Of a DNA stretch of 64,000 bases, positions 24,800 to 37,284 are shown in pieces. The DNA is from Prostheceraeus crozeri (taxonomy: Eukaryota; Platyhelminthes; Polycladida; Euryleptidae). Made by a program: the position numbers and the translations under genes. Below the pieces are notes generated by a model that was not told the DNA's origin, did no database searches, and was given only the letters and a program-made list of their open reading frames with translations. The stretch lies in assembly GCA_907163375.1 (NCBI GenBank), contig CAJQUW010016173.1, positions 233,757-297,756 of the forward strand, written 5' to 3'. Within the stretch, counting starts at the first letter, position 1. The number at the start of each line of letters is the position of its first letter.

Positions 24800-25860
24800 T
24801 CACAACGAGGTTGGTCGAGGCACCGAAAAGTTGCGTTGTGACTTACTTGCCGTTGATCTCAAATACTTCTTCAAGGATCAGGCATTGAGGATGAAATAAT
24901 TAGATGCACTTAGAAATGAGTTTGATTTGGGATTATTGAAGCCTCTACAATATTGTCCTTCTCGTTTTCTATCTTTTTTGGAATTTTGTAAAAGGACTTT
25001 GACTCTTTACCCTGGTTGCGTGGCCTATTTCTTTCACTACCTTCCAACGAAAGGTGACGAAAGTTCGTTGACAAAATCACGATTTCTTCGTTTGAGAGCA
25101 GCTTCTAAAGATGCCAGCAATTACCTTTCTGATGTAGACATTGGTTTCAACACATTGAAATATTGTAAAGAGAATGTGACAAATATAAATCTATCTTCAT
25201 TAAAATGCGAATTCAAAATTTTTCTACACTCGGGCCTTTAAAGGCTTAGCTGATTCTTTGGGTGTCATGGACAGCGATGTTAAGTCATTCTGGCAAGGAA
25301 TGTAAATTTTCCGTTCTGATTCTCTTTTCTTCACTGGTGAGATCACTGGGTGAGAGTGACATGAAAACCAAGATGTCATGTCGTGAGCCGTGATGTCCTG
25401 TCTCTGGTACACACTTGGAAGGATTTCGCCTCACATAATCAAAACCTGTCGACCAGTCTACAGATGGCTTCTACTTCTAATGATGATTCTCGCATCCGCA
25501 TTGATCACTTTTGGCGAGAAATACTAGTAAAACATTCTAGACTATCGGTATTTGTCAAAGTTTTTTTATCCATAGAGCCGCAGAACGCACCCATCGAACG
25601 TGGATTTATTGTGAACACATCAACCTTAACAAAATAAAGAAACAGAATGTCTTCAGAACTACTGGTCGCCACATGTCGTATGAAATCTCATTTGCGAAAT
25701 ATTGGCGGTTGGTCGAACTTCGATTCTAATGACAAGTTACTGGAACTTGCACGAAGCGCAAGACGTAGATACTTCGAGAAGGTTGGAACTGAATCGGAAA
25801 AGAAAATTAGTTTTTCACTCATGAAACTGATAACTAATGATACTAACTCATGATACTGAT
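24800..25860 (+). pseudogene. hAT-like transposase C-terminal remnant
   Basis: Three plus-strand pieces are in order but in different frames. 24927-25241 has PSRFLSFLEFCKRTLTLYP with a following YFFHYLP, matching the 'TRWLSL---V-R-L--WP----YF' block of hAT-like transposases. 25383-25637 has IDHFWREI and FLSIEPQNAPIERGFIVN, the dimerisation-type 'N---ERGFS-N' block. 25647-25853 has a following helical tail (RMKSHLRNIGGW, LARSARRRYFEKV). Frameshifts and stops separate the pieces and the catalytic N-terminal part is not recognisable. Dead copy. Confidence 0.6.
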
Positions 25861-27680
25861 TTTTTCAACTAATTGAAACATCTACTAGTTGTCTCACCCC
25901 TGTAAACACATTTCGACAGTGTTAGTCTTTTATTATTGAATTGTGTAACTTTATAAGTCGATTTGAACAACTACTAATTCACCTATGTCTGATTCAAGTT
26001 TTCTCACATCTTTGCTTAAAACTAATCAGGTTAACTCTATTCGATCAACATGAATTTTTACATTGCAGGCATTATTTATAAATTGAATATACTCGAATTA
26101 ATGTATACCGCATCTACTATGAGAAATAGTTACGGAGTAGAAATAAATAGCGAAAATTTTATATGTTGTTTGCAAAAGCTTATCGTATATGAATGCCTAT
26201 ATTCCGCTCATTGGCAGAATTATTTAAGTTTTATTGAATTTGTGCTCAGGTTTGATCAATCATACACATTCAATGATTGATTATGCGATGTCAAATCTCG
26301 CTACATATGTATTTGTACATGGTGTATGTAGTATTAAATTTAATTAGGCTTGATTTGTTTTTGTTATTAAAACGAATGTTTACATAGACAGTTATTAAGG
26401 CTAAAACAAGTTCGATTGTGGCTAGATGATATATATTTATCATTTGTGGCAAAATAACCAAACAAATGTTGGAAATAATTCTTGTTAGTGAGCCCGTTAT
26501 TTTTGATCAATAACCAAATTCCCATGATCACAATATCAATTCATCTGCAACAAAATTCTTTTCACTGTGATCATTAAAGTTAAAGCGGCAAGTTGAGTGA
26601 TACAATGTTTATTCCACAAGCCATATTTTAATAGAATACTTTTCATTTATTTTTGATATTTCAGTCTGTTAAATTACACATGTTTCGGGTCTCCTTCAAA
26701 ATTCATCATACGTTAGAAAAAAGCGCACTTTTTTTCTTTTTATAAGAGTGGCAACACTGTTCCGGAGATTCGACCAAAATCACATCTCTCTGATTTTGAG
26801 GAGTCAACAATGTATAATGAATAATACAAAATTATGCTTTTCATTTTAAATGTCTACTCGGACGGACATATAAATCTCAAAATTACAGGTCCCGCGGTAA
26901 GCCTTATTAAGTCACGATCACTTTATACGTTGCATTATGTTCCAGCAGTGACTATTACACCGGCTGACCCGGCACAATTTCCGTCTTGCGGATATTAGAC
27001 GCGCTGAGCTGGTAGCAGTGATTGCGTCAGATAGATTATCTACAGCAAATGAAAAACTCAATAAATCCTTTGCTATATTGAGAATCTAAGAATCACTCAT
27101 AGCTATGAAATGTTTGTTGCGCTTTAAAATCACAACATTTATCTCTTGAAAAAATCATAGCTTAGAAAACGAACAAGACCAAGTAAGGCGAAGCAAGACA
27201 AAGTAAGAGTCAACAAACATTCTGATGCATATTTCCTGCAAAATGGAAGCTAAAAAATCGAATTTATGTAGATTTCTCTGATGGAAAAGCGACAGCCTTG
27301 TGGCACAGAAATAAAATTATCGGCAAATACATTTAGTTCGTATTTCGCGCTGTTCTTTGTTGACATTTTCAAACAAAGCCTTTAAATACCAATTACAACT
27401 TTTCCATACGCACGCCCACATGATTGGGAATTGGGACATAGAAATCCGACATCATAATAATGAAAGGCTAGAATAAACATGGACAATGTAAACAAAAGTG
27501 CGTCGTGTACATGCGTTGTCATCACTACGGCACACAAAAACGACGGGCTTCTTGTAACTGACGATGGGACGTCGACTGAAAATAGTATTTGTATTTATAG
27601 AAATTATCGTCTGTACGGTGTGCAATGCGACAAAGAGCTTTAGAAATGACATTTGATGTAAAGCATAATTCACTGATATT
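25861..27680. other. Unassigned AT-rich region
   Basis: No supported gene or repeat boundary. The 76-residue frame at 26050-26280 has no recognisable motif. Confidence 0.4.
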
Positions 27681-27684
27681 ACAT

Positions 27685-28340
27685 GATACATACATAGAGT
27701 AGGGATATATAGGTAGAGTGTCGACTCAAACAAGTATCTGTATACAGTGAAAATTTTTGTATCAAAAGATTCAGTTTTTTGCGGAGATTACGTTCCCGTG
27801 GTCCAAAAAATTATTTGAGCAGTTTTAAAAAAGTCAAAATTTTGCGAATTTAAATACTACCGAGATAACTCTTCTATATAAGTAGTATGAAACATGTTGG
27901 ATATCAAGAGGAATGAATATTTGATAATAAGCATTTTCGCTAATCTAATTTAGCGAAAATCAAGCTGATTATCACGGGAATCTAGTGAACGGCGTTATAG
28001 TGGAAGTATTCATGAAAAAGTCGCAATCTTATCCGTGCTTTCTTGGCTGAAATGTAAAGTTTTTGATTTAATTTTCAACGGCTTGATTTTATGATTCACT
28101 AAGTTCATGTTTCATTTCTTGAATCTGAATAGTGATGTGAACCCATTTACCATAGAGTAGGTATATTAGGTAGAGTTGTAACTCCGCATTTATTAAAATC
28201 CCCAATGTGTATACACTTTCGATTTTATTAAATGAACTCAAAGGAGATACAGTCGGAATTGTTTCCAAATGTGAGATAACCGCATTTATGCAGTTTTGAA
28301 GAAATTACAACAGAATTGACTGATCATGATAGCATAAAGC
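27685..28340. repeat. Left mosaic repeat (modules A and B) flanking the LINE nest
   Basis: Module A (about 27690-28140) and module B (about 28150-28340) each start with a variant of CATAGAGTAGG followed by TAGGTAGAGT. Both recur inverted on the right: A at about 41495-41905 and B at about 42120-42330. Module B stops exactly where the 73-bp LINE terminal repeat starts (28341). In the uninterrupted right copy the sequence after B continues AGAAGGAAATGATATT, so 28340/28341 is a LINE insertion boundary. Confidence 0.6.
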
Positions 28341-28415
28341 ACGAGCAAGAATCGAGAGGTCCGGAACGCATATCAAACTTGTGCAGCATTCTCATTAACC
28401 GATCCTATTGCAGAG

Positions 28416-29351
28416 ATGACTGAACGAAGAGTGATACCAGACGAAACGATCACAGAACAACCTGCTACTCCAAAGAGAACAACAGTGAAAAGATGCAAGA
28501 AATGCAATGAAGTCGTTGAAGACATACAGGTGAACTTAAAATGTGATAAGTGCGATGAATTGTATCATATATTCTGTGTCGAGCTACCAGACTTTGAACT
28601 ATTAAAATATCTCAGACATTGTAAAAGGAAATTTCAATGTAAGCTTTGTATAGAATCCTTATATCCGACAGATTTACAAGACATAACAAGACAAACACAT
28701 AACAAAATACATTCAAATGCAACCACACAGAACATCAAAATCACAGAAGAAATAAATAAATACAAACAAAAAAGTGAAGACCTTATGAAAATCACACAGA
28801 CTTTCGAAACCGAAATAGAAGAAAACAAAAAGAAAATACAAAATTTGGACGAAAAACTATCAAGAAGCGAATATGAGCTAATGAAGGCATATGAAAATAT
28901 ACGAAGACTAGAAAGGGAACTAAACGAAGAGAGAATGATCAACAACAACAAGGACTCAGATAGCGAAGACGAGGAAGAAACCGATCCTGAAGATGAAACT
29001 AAAGAGATGATGACTACTTTGCGTAAAATATCAGAAAAAGTGAATCAAATAGAACGGCAACAGAAGCAGCTACAAGAACAGCAAAGTCTATATCAGGAGC
29101 AACAACAGAAATGCCAACGAGATCGGCACTTGCAGGAACGTTATCCAGAGCGTCATCAACAAGAGCAGCAACATTGGCAACAACCGCAACAACCAATGAG
29201 AAGCAACAGAAGAATAATTACTTGTTTTTACTGTGGGAGACGTGGTCATCATGTACGGAACTGTTACCATGCACGTTGGAACCAACAACAACATCACAAT
29301 AATTTCAATAGAAACAGATACAACAACAACACCAGGGCAAGACACGAATAA
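28416..29351 (+). pseudogene. LINE ORF1: PHD-like zinc finger, coiled coil, CCHC knuckle
   Basis: This 311-residue frame starts 3 nt after the 73-bp terminal repeat. Residues about 27-79 form a PHD-like cysteine array (CKKC, CDKCDELYHIFC, then CKLC). Residues about 110-240 are charged and coiled-coil-like, with a Glu/Asp-rich patch and then Gln-rich sequence. Near 270-283 is a CCHC knuckle CFYCGRRGHHVRNC. ORF1 proteins bind element RNA and chaperone integration; the PHD-like finger suggests chromatin contact, as in other invertebrate LINE ORF1s. The frame stops at 29351 just before the Tc1 insertion, and a similar low-complexity coding stretch resumes at 36994, so the C-terminus is disrupted. 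Confidence 0.75.
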
Positions 29352-30282
29352 CAGCGAAGAAGAAACTACAGATTGTTTCATAAAAAATGGATCACCCTTA
29401 AACATCGCCTTAACTTCAATTTTGTCTAACTCCGCCAAACTTAAACGAATTTCTCTGAAATTTGGAAGATATGTCAGTTGTGCTTACTAATATAATTGTT
29501 GGAAATTTCAAGCATGAATATTGAGTTGTTTTCCTGTTATAGATAAAAAAGTAGTAGATAATTTGATCTTCATTTAGCAATGTTACACAAAATCATACCT
29601 CACTCTTATAAAATTACATTTGTTTCCTTTGTTATGTAATATGTTGTTCTACAAGCCAAAAGCTATCAAGCAAAACAAAAATAAAGAAAATCGGTCAATC
29701 AGATCCAGTATAGCACCATTATTCATCAACAATAATGTAACTGCTGCATGTGATTAACTGGATTTCATGTTCCATAGCTTCCTGACTTCGTTGCGGTGGT
29801 GTTGGCAGCACTCCTGATTGCTTTCAGCTAGAAATCTATCTCTTACGGGTTGAAAACAATACAAAGCACAAATGAACAATAACGAGATCGCATTCACAAA
29901 AGGCAAAGTGTCAGCCTTGCTAGAACTAGGGATCCAAACGTGTGTGAAGTTAGCGGAACCACTCAGCGGAACCATTTTTTATTATAGCTTAATTCTATTC
30001 GAAACAGCTGCTAGTTTGTCAATTTCAGTCTCCTGATTACGAATCTGAGCTCAGATTTCACAAATTCACAGTCGCTCTTGAGAAATTCAAGTTTAAAGAT
30101 AAAATTGGTCCCGCTGTGAAGTTAGCGGAACCATCCAGCAGAACCAATTGCTGAGTCTCGCTGATTGACGCCGTAAATCAATTTCTTTTGGTCACTACCC
30201 GATCAATTTTGTTGTGCTGATCACGAATATGTGCCTCATCTTTCACAACAGTGCAGATTTCACCCGGAAATCTGAATTTCAC

Positions 30283-31900
30283 TTTTTCTGCAAGCTGATT
30301 GTGAAGTTAGCGGAACCATTTTTTAATACAAAGAATTTCTCAGCAAAATCCATCCTCTCCTACTAATTTGAAGCTCCTAATCACAAATCTGTAATCAGAT
30401 TTGCAAAACTCGCCCGCATTGCAGAGATATTCCTCCATCTGGGTCCGCTGTGAAGTTAGCAGAACCACCTACTGGCATTAAAATGTCAAATTCTAATTTT
30501 TGCACAAAATCACTGCAATAGACATACCAAGAGAATGGAATTGCTTCACTGATCACGGTTTGCCGTCCGATTTCACGGGAGAATAAGTACTTGCCGAGAA
30601 AAATGGATTTTACGGTTTTCATGGACTTTTCTGCAAGTTGATTGTGAAGTTAGCGGAACCATCATTTAATACAAAGAATTTCTCAGCGAAATCCATCCTC
30701 TCCTACTAATTTGAAGCTCCTAATCACAAATCTGTAATCAGATTTGCAAAACTCGCCCGCATTGCAGAGATATTCCTCTATCTGGGTCCGCTGTGAAGTT
30801 AGCGGAACAACCTACTGGCATTAAAATGTCAAATTCTAATTTTGCACAGAATCACTGCAAGAGACATACCAAGAGAATGGAATTGCTTCACTGATCACGG
30901 TTTGCCGTCCGATTTCACGGGAGAATAAGTACTTGCCGAGAAAAATGGATTTTACGGTTTTCATGGACTTTTCTGCAAGCTGATTGTGAAGTTAGCGGAA
31001 CCATCATTTAATACAAAGAATTTCTCAGCGAAATCCATCCTCTCCTACTAATTTGAAGCTCCTAATCACAAATCTGTAATCAGATTTGCAAAACTCGCCC
31101 GCATTGCAGAGATATTCCTCTATCTGGGTCCGCTGTGAAGTTAGCGGAACAACCTACTGGCATTAAAATGTCAAATTCTAATTTTTGCACAGAATCACTG
31201 CAATAGACATACCAAGAGAATGGAATTGCTTCACTGATCACGGTTTGCCGTCCGATTTCACGGGAGAATAAGTACTTGCCGAGAAAAATGGATTTTACGG
31301 TTTTCATGGACTTTTCTGCAAGCTGATTGTGAAGTTAGCGGAACCATCATTTAATACAAAGAATTTCTCAGCGAAATCCATCCTCTCCTACTAATTTGAA
31401 GCTCCTAATCACAAATCTGTAATCAGATTTGCAAAACTCGCCCGCATTGCAGAGATATTCCTCTATCTGGGTCCGCTGTGAAGTTAGCGGAACAACCTAC
31501 TGGCATTAAAATGTCAAATTCTAATTTTTGCACAGAATCACTGAAATAGACATACCAAGAGAATGGAATTGCTTCACTGATCACGGTTTGCCGTCCGATT
31601 TCACGGGAGAATAAGTACTTGCCGAGAAAAATGGATTTTAACGGTTTTCATGGACTTTTCTGCAAGCTGATTGTGAAGTTAGCGGAACCATCATTTAATA
31701 CAAAGAATTTCTCAGCGAAATCCATCCTCTCCTACTAATTTGAAGCTCCTAATCACAAATCTGTAATCAGATTTGCAAAACTCGCCCGCATTGCAGAGAT
31801 ATTCCTCCATCTGGGTCCGCTGTGAAGTTAGCGGAACAACCTACTGGCATTAAAATGTCAAATTCTAATTTTTGCACAGAATCACTGCAATAGACATAAA
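30283..31900. repeat. Tandem array of about 343-bp units, left arm
   Basis: Four to five near-identical units. Markers are GTGAAGTTAGCGGAACCAT at about 30302, 30644, 30986, 31330 and 31674, and GATCACGGTTTGCCGTCC at about 30551, 30893, 31237 and 31579. Each unit carries a second internal GTGAAGTTAGCGGAAC-type box. The identical 75-residue frames in each unit are by-products of the repeated DNA. Confidence 0.9.
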
Positions 31901-34694
31901 TGCCGAAAAAAATTGATTTTACAGTTTTCAAGGATTTCATCGGAATCTCAGAAAAAATCCAACCCTCTCCAGATCAGCCGAACCATCATTTATTACAGCA
32001 CAATTCTATTGCACCATCACAATGTGTAATTACCTCTTGTACGCTTTCCTTCTCGGTGCATGCTGTTGTGCCTCTGAAGTCATTAGATGTTTGAAGAAGA
32101 CGGTTTACAAGTGTTCGTCCATCGGAACGCTGGTATCGCTAATTTCTCCATGTTTGTTGTTTGTAATTACGAGGTTAGTTAAAGAAAAACTTTCATGTTG
32201 TCCTAAAAAGGATTCAGAATCGCTTCATTGTTGAAAGATTGCAATGCTTTGTAGCTATTGTGCATATTAATTCATTTCGTATCAAAAAACATAGTCTTAG
32301 TAGGATAGCATTTTTCGGTTCCATGCTGTCAAATCTCTGCAGCGGATTGGTAATTCATTAGTTTCATAATATCCTGAGGTGATAAAAGATAAGAAACTTG
32401 CTAATAAGTGCGATTCTTGCATAATGAAAAAATCACGTGTGTGAAGTTGGCGCAACCACTCAGCGCAACCATTTTTTTTTACTGTGCCACTCCCAAAAAT
32501 CACATAAACCACACAATTCGAGGTCGCTGATTATGTGCCACTACTCGGTTTCACGAAATTCAGCCTCCTTTGGCCAGAAAACGCAATTCAAATTTCAAAT
32601 TGGTTGCGCTGTGAACCAATTTTTCTGACTTTCATAAATTTAGCGCATCAAACAACAAAACTCATAACAAACGATGAAATATTCCATGCCTACTTATGTG
32701 CCACGCAAAAAATTACTAAAAATAATCGATCTTCATGGAAAAATCAAGTTTCAAAATTTTATTTCACCGAAGTGTGAAATTGTAGCAACCAAATTTGAAA
32801 TCAAAATTACTCAGCACACAGGCAGTTATGCTTCACATCAATAGCACCATCAGGTGTGCCAGGTCAACATTCATCAGAATCAATCACACAAAAGCAGTCT
32901 TTCACCCGTTCAAAAGTAAAACCTTAAACATCAAATCACATGACAAAGCTCCTAATAAAATATTGCACATCCAGCGCAACCATTTTTCATTTCGAGTGTG
33001 TCACTCCTGAAATGCATGTTTCTTGTACAATTTGGGGTCGCTGATTATGTGCCACCCATCAGTTTTACTAAATTCGGCCTCCTTCACTCGGACAACTCAA
33101 TTCAAAGTTCAACTACATCACACAATAATTCCAGCGCAACCACTTTTCAAGTTGAAATTACTCTGCTCAAACGCCGTTTCATATCAAATAAATAGCACCA
33201 TCGGGAGTGCCAGGTCAATATTCATCACAATCGACCAAACACTCGTACCTATTCACTCGCTAAATCAGAAAACATCATCCTTCAAAAACGTATGATTTCC
33301 TGCCATGTATAGGCCTAGACTGAGGTGAAGCTCAGATCAATTCGAGTCAGCGCAACCATTTTTCATTTCGAGTGTTTGGTCGATTCTGATGAATATTGAC
33401 CTGGCACACCCGATGGTGCTATTTATTTGATGTGAAACGGCGTTTGAGCAGAGTAAATTTCAACTTGAAAAGTGGTTGCGCTGGAATTATTGTGTGATGT
33501 AGTTGAACTTTGAATTGAGTTGTCCGAGTGAAGGAGGCCGAATTTAGTAAAACTGATGCGTGGCACATAATCAGCGACCCCAAATTGTACAAGAAACATG
33601 CATTTCAGGAGTGACACACTCGAAATGAAAAATGGTTGCGCTGGATGTGCAATATTTTATTAGAAGCTTTGTCATGTGATTTGATGTTTAAGGTTTTACT
33701 TTTGAACGGGTGAAAGACTGCTTTTGTGTGATTGATTCTGATGAATGTTGACCTGGCACACCTGATGGTGTTATTGATGTGAAGCATAACTGCCTGTGTG
33801 CTGAGTAATTTTTGATTTCAAATTTGGTTGCTCCAATTTCACACTTCGTGAAATAAAATTTTGAAACTTGATTTTTCCATGAAGATCGATTATTTTTAGT
33901 AATTTTTTGCGTGGCACATAAGTAGGCATGGATATTTCATCGTTTGTTATGAGTTTTGTTGTTTGATGCGCTAAATTTATGAAAGTCAGAAAAATTGGTT
34001 CACAGCGCAACCAATTTGAAATTTGAATTGCGTTTTCTGGCCAAAGGAGGCTGAATTTCGTGAAACCGAGTAGTGGCACATAATCAGCGACCTCGAATTG
34101 TGTGGTTTATGTGATTTTTGGGAGTGGCACAGTAAAAAAAAAAATGGTTGCGCTGAGTGGTTGCGCCAACTTCACACACGTGATTTTTTCATTATGCAAG
34201 AATCGCACTTATTAGCAAGTTTCTTATCTTTTATCACCTCAGGATATTATGAAACTAATGAATTACCAATCCGCTGCAGAGATTTGACAGCATGGAACCG
34301 AAAAATGCTATCCTACTAAGACTATGTTTTTTGATACGAAATGAATTAATATGCACAATAGCTACAAAGCATTGCAATCTTTCAACAATGAAGCGATTCT
34401 GAATCCTTTTTAGGACAACATGAAAGTTTTTCTTTAACTAACCTCGTAATTACAAACAACAAACATGGAGAAATTAGCGATACCAGCGTTCCGATGGACG
34501 AACACTTGTAAACCGTCTTCTTCAAACATCTAATGACTTCAGAGGCACAACAGCATGCACCGAGAAGGAAAGCCTACAAGAGGTAATTACACATTGTGAT
34601 GGTGCAATAGAATTGTGCTGTAATAAATGATGGTTCGGCTGATCTGGAGAGGGTTGGATTTTTTCTGAGATTCCGATGAAATCCTTGAAAACTG

Positions 34695-35710
34695 TAAAAT
34701 CAATTTTTTTCGGCAAGTACTTATTCTCCCGTGAAATCGGACGGCAAACCGTGATCAGTGAAGCAATTCCATTCTCTTGGTATGTCTATTGCAGTGATTC
34801 TGTGCAAAAATTAGAATTTGACATTTTAATGCCAGTAGGTTGTTCCGCTAACTTCACAGCGGACCCAGATAGAGGAATATCTCTGCAATGCGGGCGAGTT
34901 TTGCAAATCTGATTACAGATTTGTGATTAGGAGCTTCAAATTAGTAGGAGAGGATGGATTTCGCTGAGAAATTCTTTGTATTAAATGATGGTTCCGCTAA
35001 CTTCACAATCAGCTTGCAGAAAAGTCCATGAAAACCGTAAAATCCATTTTTCTCGGCAAGTACTTATTCTCCCGTGAAATCAGACGGCAAACCGTGATCA
35101 GTGAAGCAATTCCATTCTCTTGGTATGTCTATTGCAGTGATTCTGTGCAAAAATTAGAATTTGACATTTTAATGCCAGTAGGTTGTTCCGCTAACTTCAC
35201 AGCGGACCCAGATAGAGGAATATCTCTGCAATGCGGGCGAGTTTTGCAAATCTGATTACAGATTTGTGATTAGGAGCTTCAAATTAGTAGGAGAGGATGG
35301 ATTTCGCTGAGAAATTCTTTGTATTAAATGATGGTTCCGCTAACTTCACAATCAGCTTGCAGAAAAGTCCATGAAAACCGTAAAATCCATTTTTCTCGGC
35401 AAGTACTTATTCTCCCGTGAAATCGGACGGCAAACCGTGATCAGTGAAGCAATTCCATTCTCTTGGTATGTCTATTGCAGTGATTCTGTGCAAAAATTAG
35501 AATTTGACATTTTAATGCCAGTAGGTTGTTCCGCTAACTTCACAGCGGACCCAGATAGAGGAATATCTCTGCAATGCGGGCGAGTTTTGCAAATCTGATT
35601 ACAGATTTGTGATTAGGAGCTTCAAATTAGTAGGAGAGGATGGATTTCGCTGAGAAATTCTTTGTATTAAATGATGGTTCCGCTAACTTCACAATCAGCT
35701 TGCAGAAAAA
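34695..35710. repeat. Tandem array of about 343-bp units, right arm (inverted)
   Basis: About three units inverted relative to 30283-31900, with markers at about 34738, 35078 and 35420. The unit number differs between arms, so copy number changed after, or escaped, arm homogenisation. Confidence 0.9.
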
Positions 35711-37284
35711 GTGAAATTCAGATTTCCGGGTGAAATCTGCACTGTTGTGAAAGATGAGGCACATATTCGTGATCAGCACAACAAAATTGATCGGGTAGTG
35801 ACCAAAAGAAATTGATTTACTGCGTCAATCAGCGAGACTCAGCAATTGGTTCTGCTGGATGGTTCCGCTAACTTCACAGCGGGACCACTTTTATCTTTAA
35901 ACTTGAATTTCTCAAGAGCGACTGTGAATTTGTGAAATCTGAGCTCAGATTCGTAATCAGGAGACTGAAATTGACAAACTAGCAGCTGTTTCGAATAGAA
36001 TTAAGCTATAATAAAAAATGGTTCCGCTGAGTGGTTCCGCTAACTTCACACACGTGGGATCCAAGTGTCTCGTTAACTGAGATGGCTGCACTAGACTCGT
36101 CTATTTCTAAGTCCACTATTCGTAGAAGACTTATTGAGTCGAATTTCAAGAGCTGTAAGAGGCCCTCTCAGATCGAATTATCAGATCAGCATACAAAAAG
36201 ACGTCTCAGATGGGCAATGAGTCATTGTCACTGGCGAAATCAATGGGATCGGGTTGTCTGGTCTGATGAGGCATCAGTCCGTCTGAAGGATAGTGATGGT
36301 CGATTGAGATTATGGATAAAATCTGATCAGGAAATTCCGAGACATTTACATCGTCCCCGGGTACAAGGTGGTGCGACTCTACTGATTTGGGCTGGCATTT
36401 GGACCAATGGCCGCTCTGAACTTCACATACAGCAAGGAACCATGAATTCTGAACGCTATGTGAATGTTTTACGAATGAACATTGGCCAAATGACAGATCA
36501 ACTTGGTGATCCATCGACTTGGTTATTTATGGATGATAGTGCTACGTGTCACAGGAGTAGTAGAGTCAACTTATGCAAGTCTCAATTAGGGCTTAGGACA
36601 TTATCTTAGCCAGCTCGTTCTCCTGATCTGAATCCCATAGAAAATGTATGCAGTATTCTAAAACGTAACGTTCGTCGTTCACTGCTACCTACAGATGGCG
36701 TATCACAACTTACGTCACTGTTAAAAAGAGAGTGGAGAAAGTTAGATCAGTCAAAAATCAACGATATCATCGAATCAATGCCTAGACAAATTGGTAATGT
36801 CATTGACAATAAGGGTAGGGCCAGAAAATATTAGCTTCTTAAGAACCGTTACTGTATCATAGCTTATCAGATTATATAAGGACATTTAAATATATTAGGG
36901 ACATGAAATAACATGAAAAATGCTTTCTGTATCATACTTATGTTTTATTTAGTCAAATTTTAGGATGATCCACTTTTTATGAAACGGACTGTATTATGAA
37001 AACAGATACGAAAACCCCACCAGATTTGAAAATAGAAACACTTACCTAGATCAGAACAGACACGAAAGTCAAGGATTCAGAGAAAACAGAAGATACCATG
37101 AACTTGAAAGAGAACGAAGAGATGTAGAAGAAAATAGATACCGTGTGGTAAGAACCGACAATGGATGCGGTCCGATCCAATACACACCAACACGAATTCT
37201 CAATCAACAAAGTAACAGATATCACTCACCCACAGCACAACCTTATCTTTAACAGACGAGGAAGGAGAGGATGATGAAAATGAT

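Larger units (their letters stand above)
29938..36055. mobile_element. 6.1 kb near-palindromic (foldback, Mutator-like?) element with 9-bp target duplication
   Basis: The ends are exact inverted copies starting ACGTGTGTGAAGTTAGCGG. GGGATCCAA flanks both sides (29929-29937 and 36056-36064), a 9-bp target duplication. The left arm (29938-33245) and right arm (33369-36055) are inverted copies around a loop of about 123 nt. Each arm contains 343-bp tandem units, with more units on the left. No transposase was found. A 9-bp duplication with long TIRs fits Mutator-like (MULE) or foldback elements. The family recurs degenerately at 5225-6341. Confidence 0.85.
29872..36834 (+). pseudogene. Tc1/mariner DDE transposase, split and broken
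   Basis: The N-terminus (29872-29937) encodes a helix-turn-helix start (EIAFTKGKVSALLELG). After the palindrome, the gene resumes at 36056 with SISKSTIRRRL (second HTH), then VVWSDEASVRL (first catalytic Asp), LFMDDSATCHRS (second) and SPDLNPIENVC (third acidic residue), ending GRARKY at 36834. Besides the 6.1 kb insertion there is an apparent one-base shift at the insertion junction and an in-frame TAG before the last motif (near 36607). Transposase would cut and paste the element at TA sites. This copy is dead. Confidence 0.85.
29369..36991 (+). mobile_element. Tc1/mariner transposon, itself split by a 6.1 kb palindromic element
   Basis: The ends are inverted: CAGATTGTTTCATAAAAAAT on the left and, on the right, ATTTTTTATG-like sequence ending GAAACGGACTG. 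TA dinucleotides (29367-29368 and 36992-36993) give the TA target duplication of Tc1/mariner. It holds one transposase gene (29872-36834) disrupted by the element at 29938-36055. Without that insertion the transposon is about 1.5 kb, normal for Tc1. It sits in the 3' part of LINE ORF1. Confidence 0.85.

Noticed and set aside
32297..34319. Frames of 60-102 residues near the centre of the palindrome on both strands
   Set aside because: Mirror-image frames of the two arms with no domain; by-products of the inverted repeat.
30395..35598. Repeated frames of 75 residues in the 343-bp units on both arms
   Set aside because: They recur only because the DNA is tandemly repeated; 343 is not a multiple of three and there is no domain or start context.
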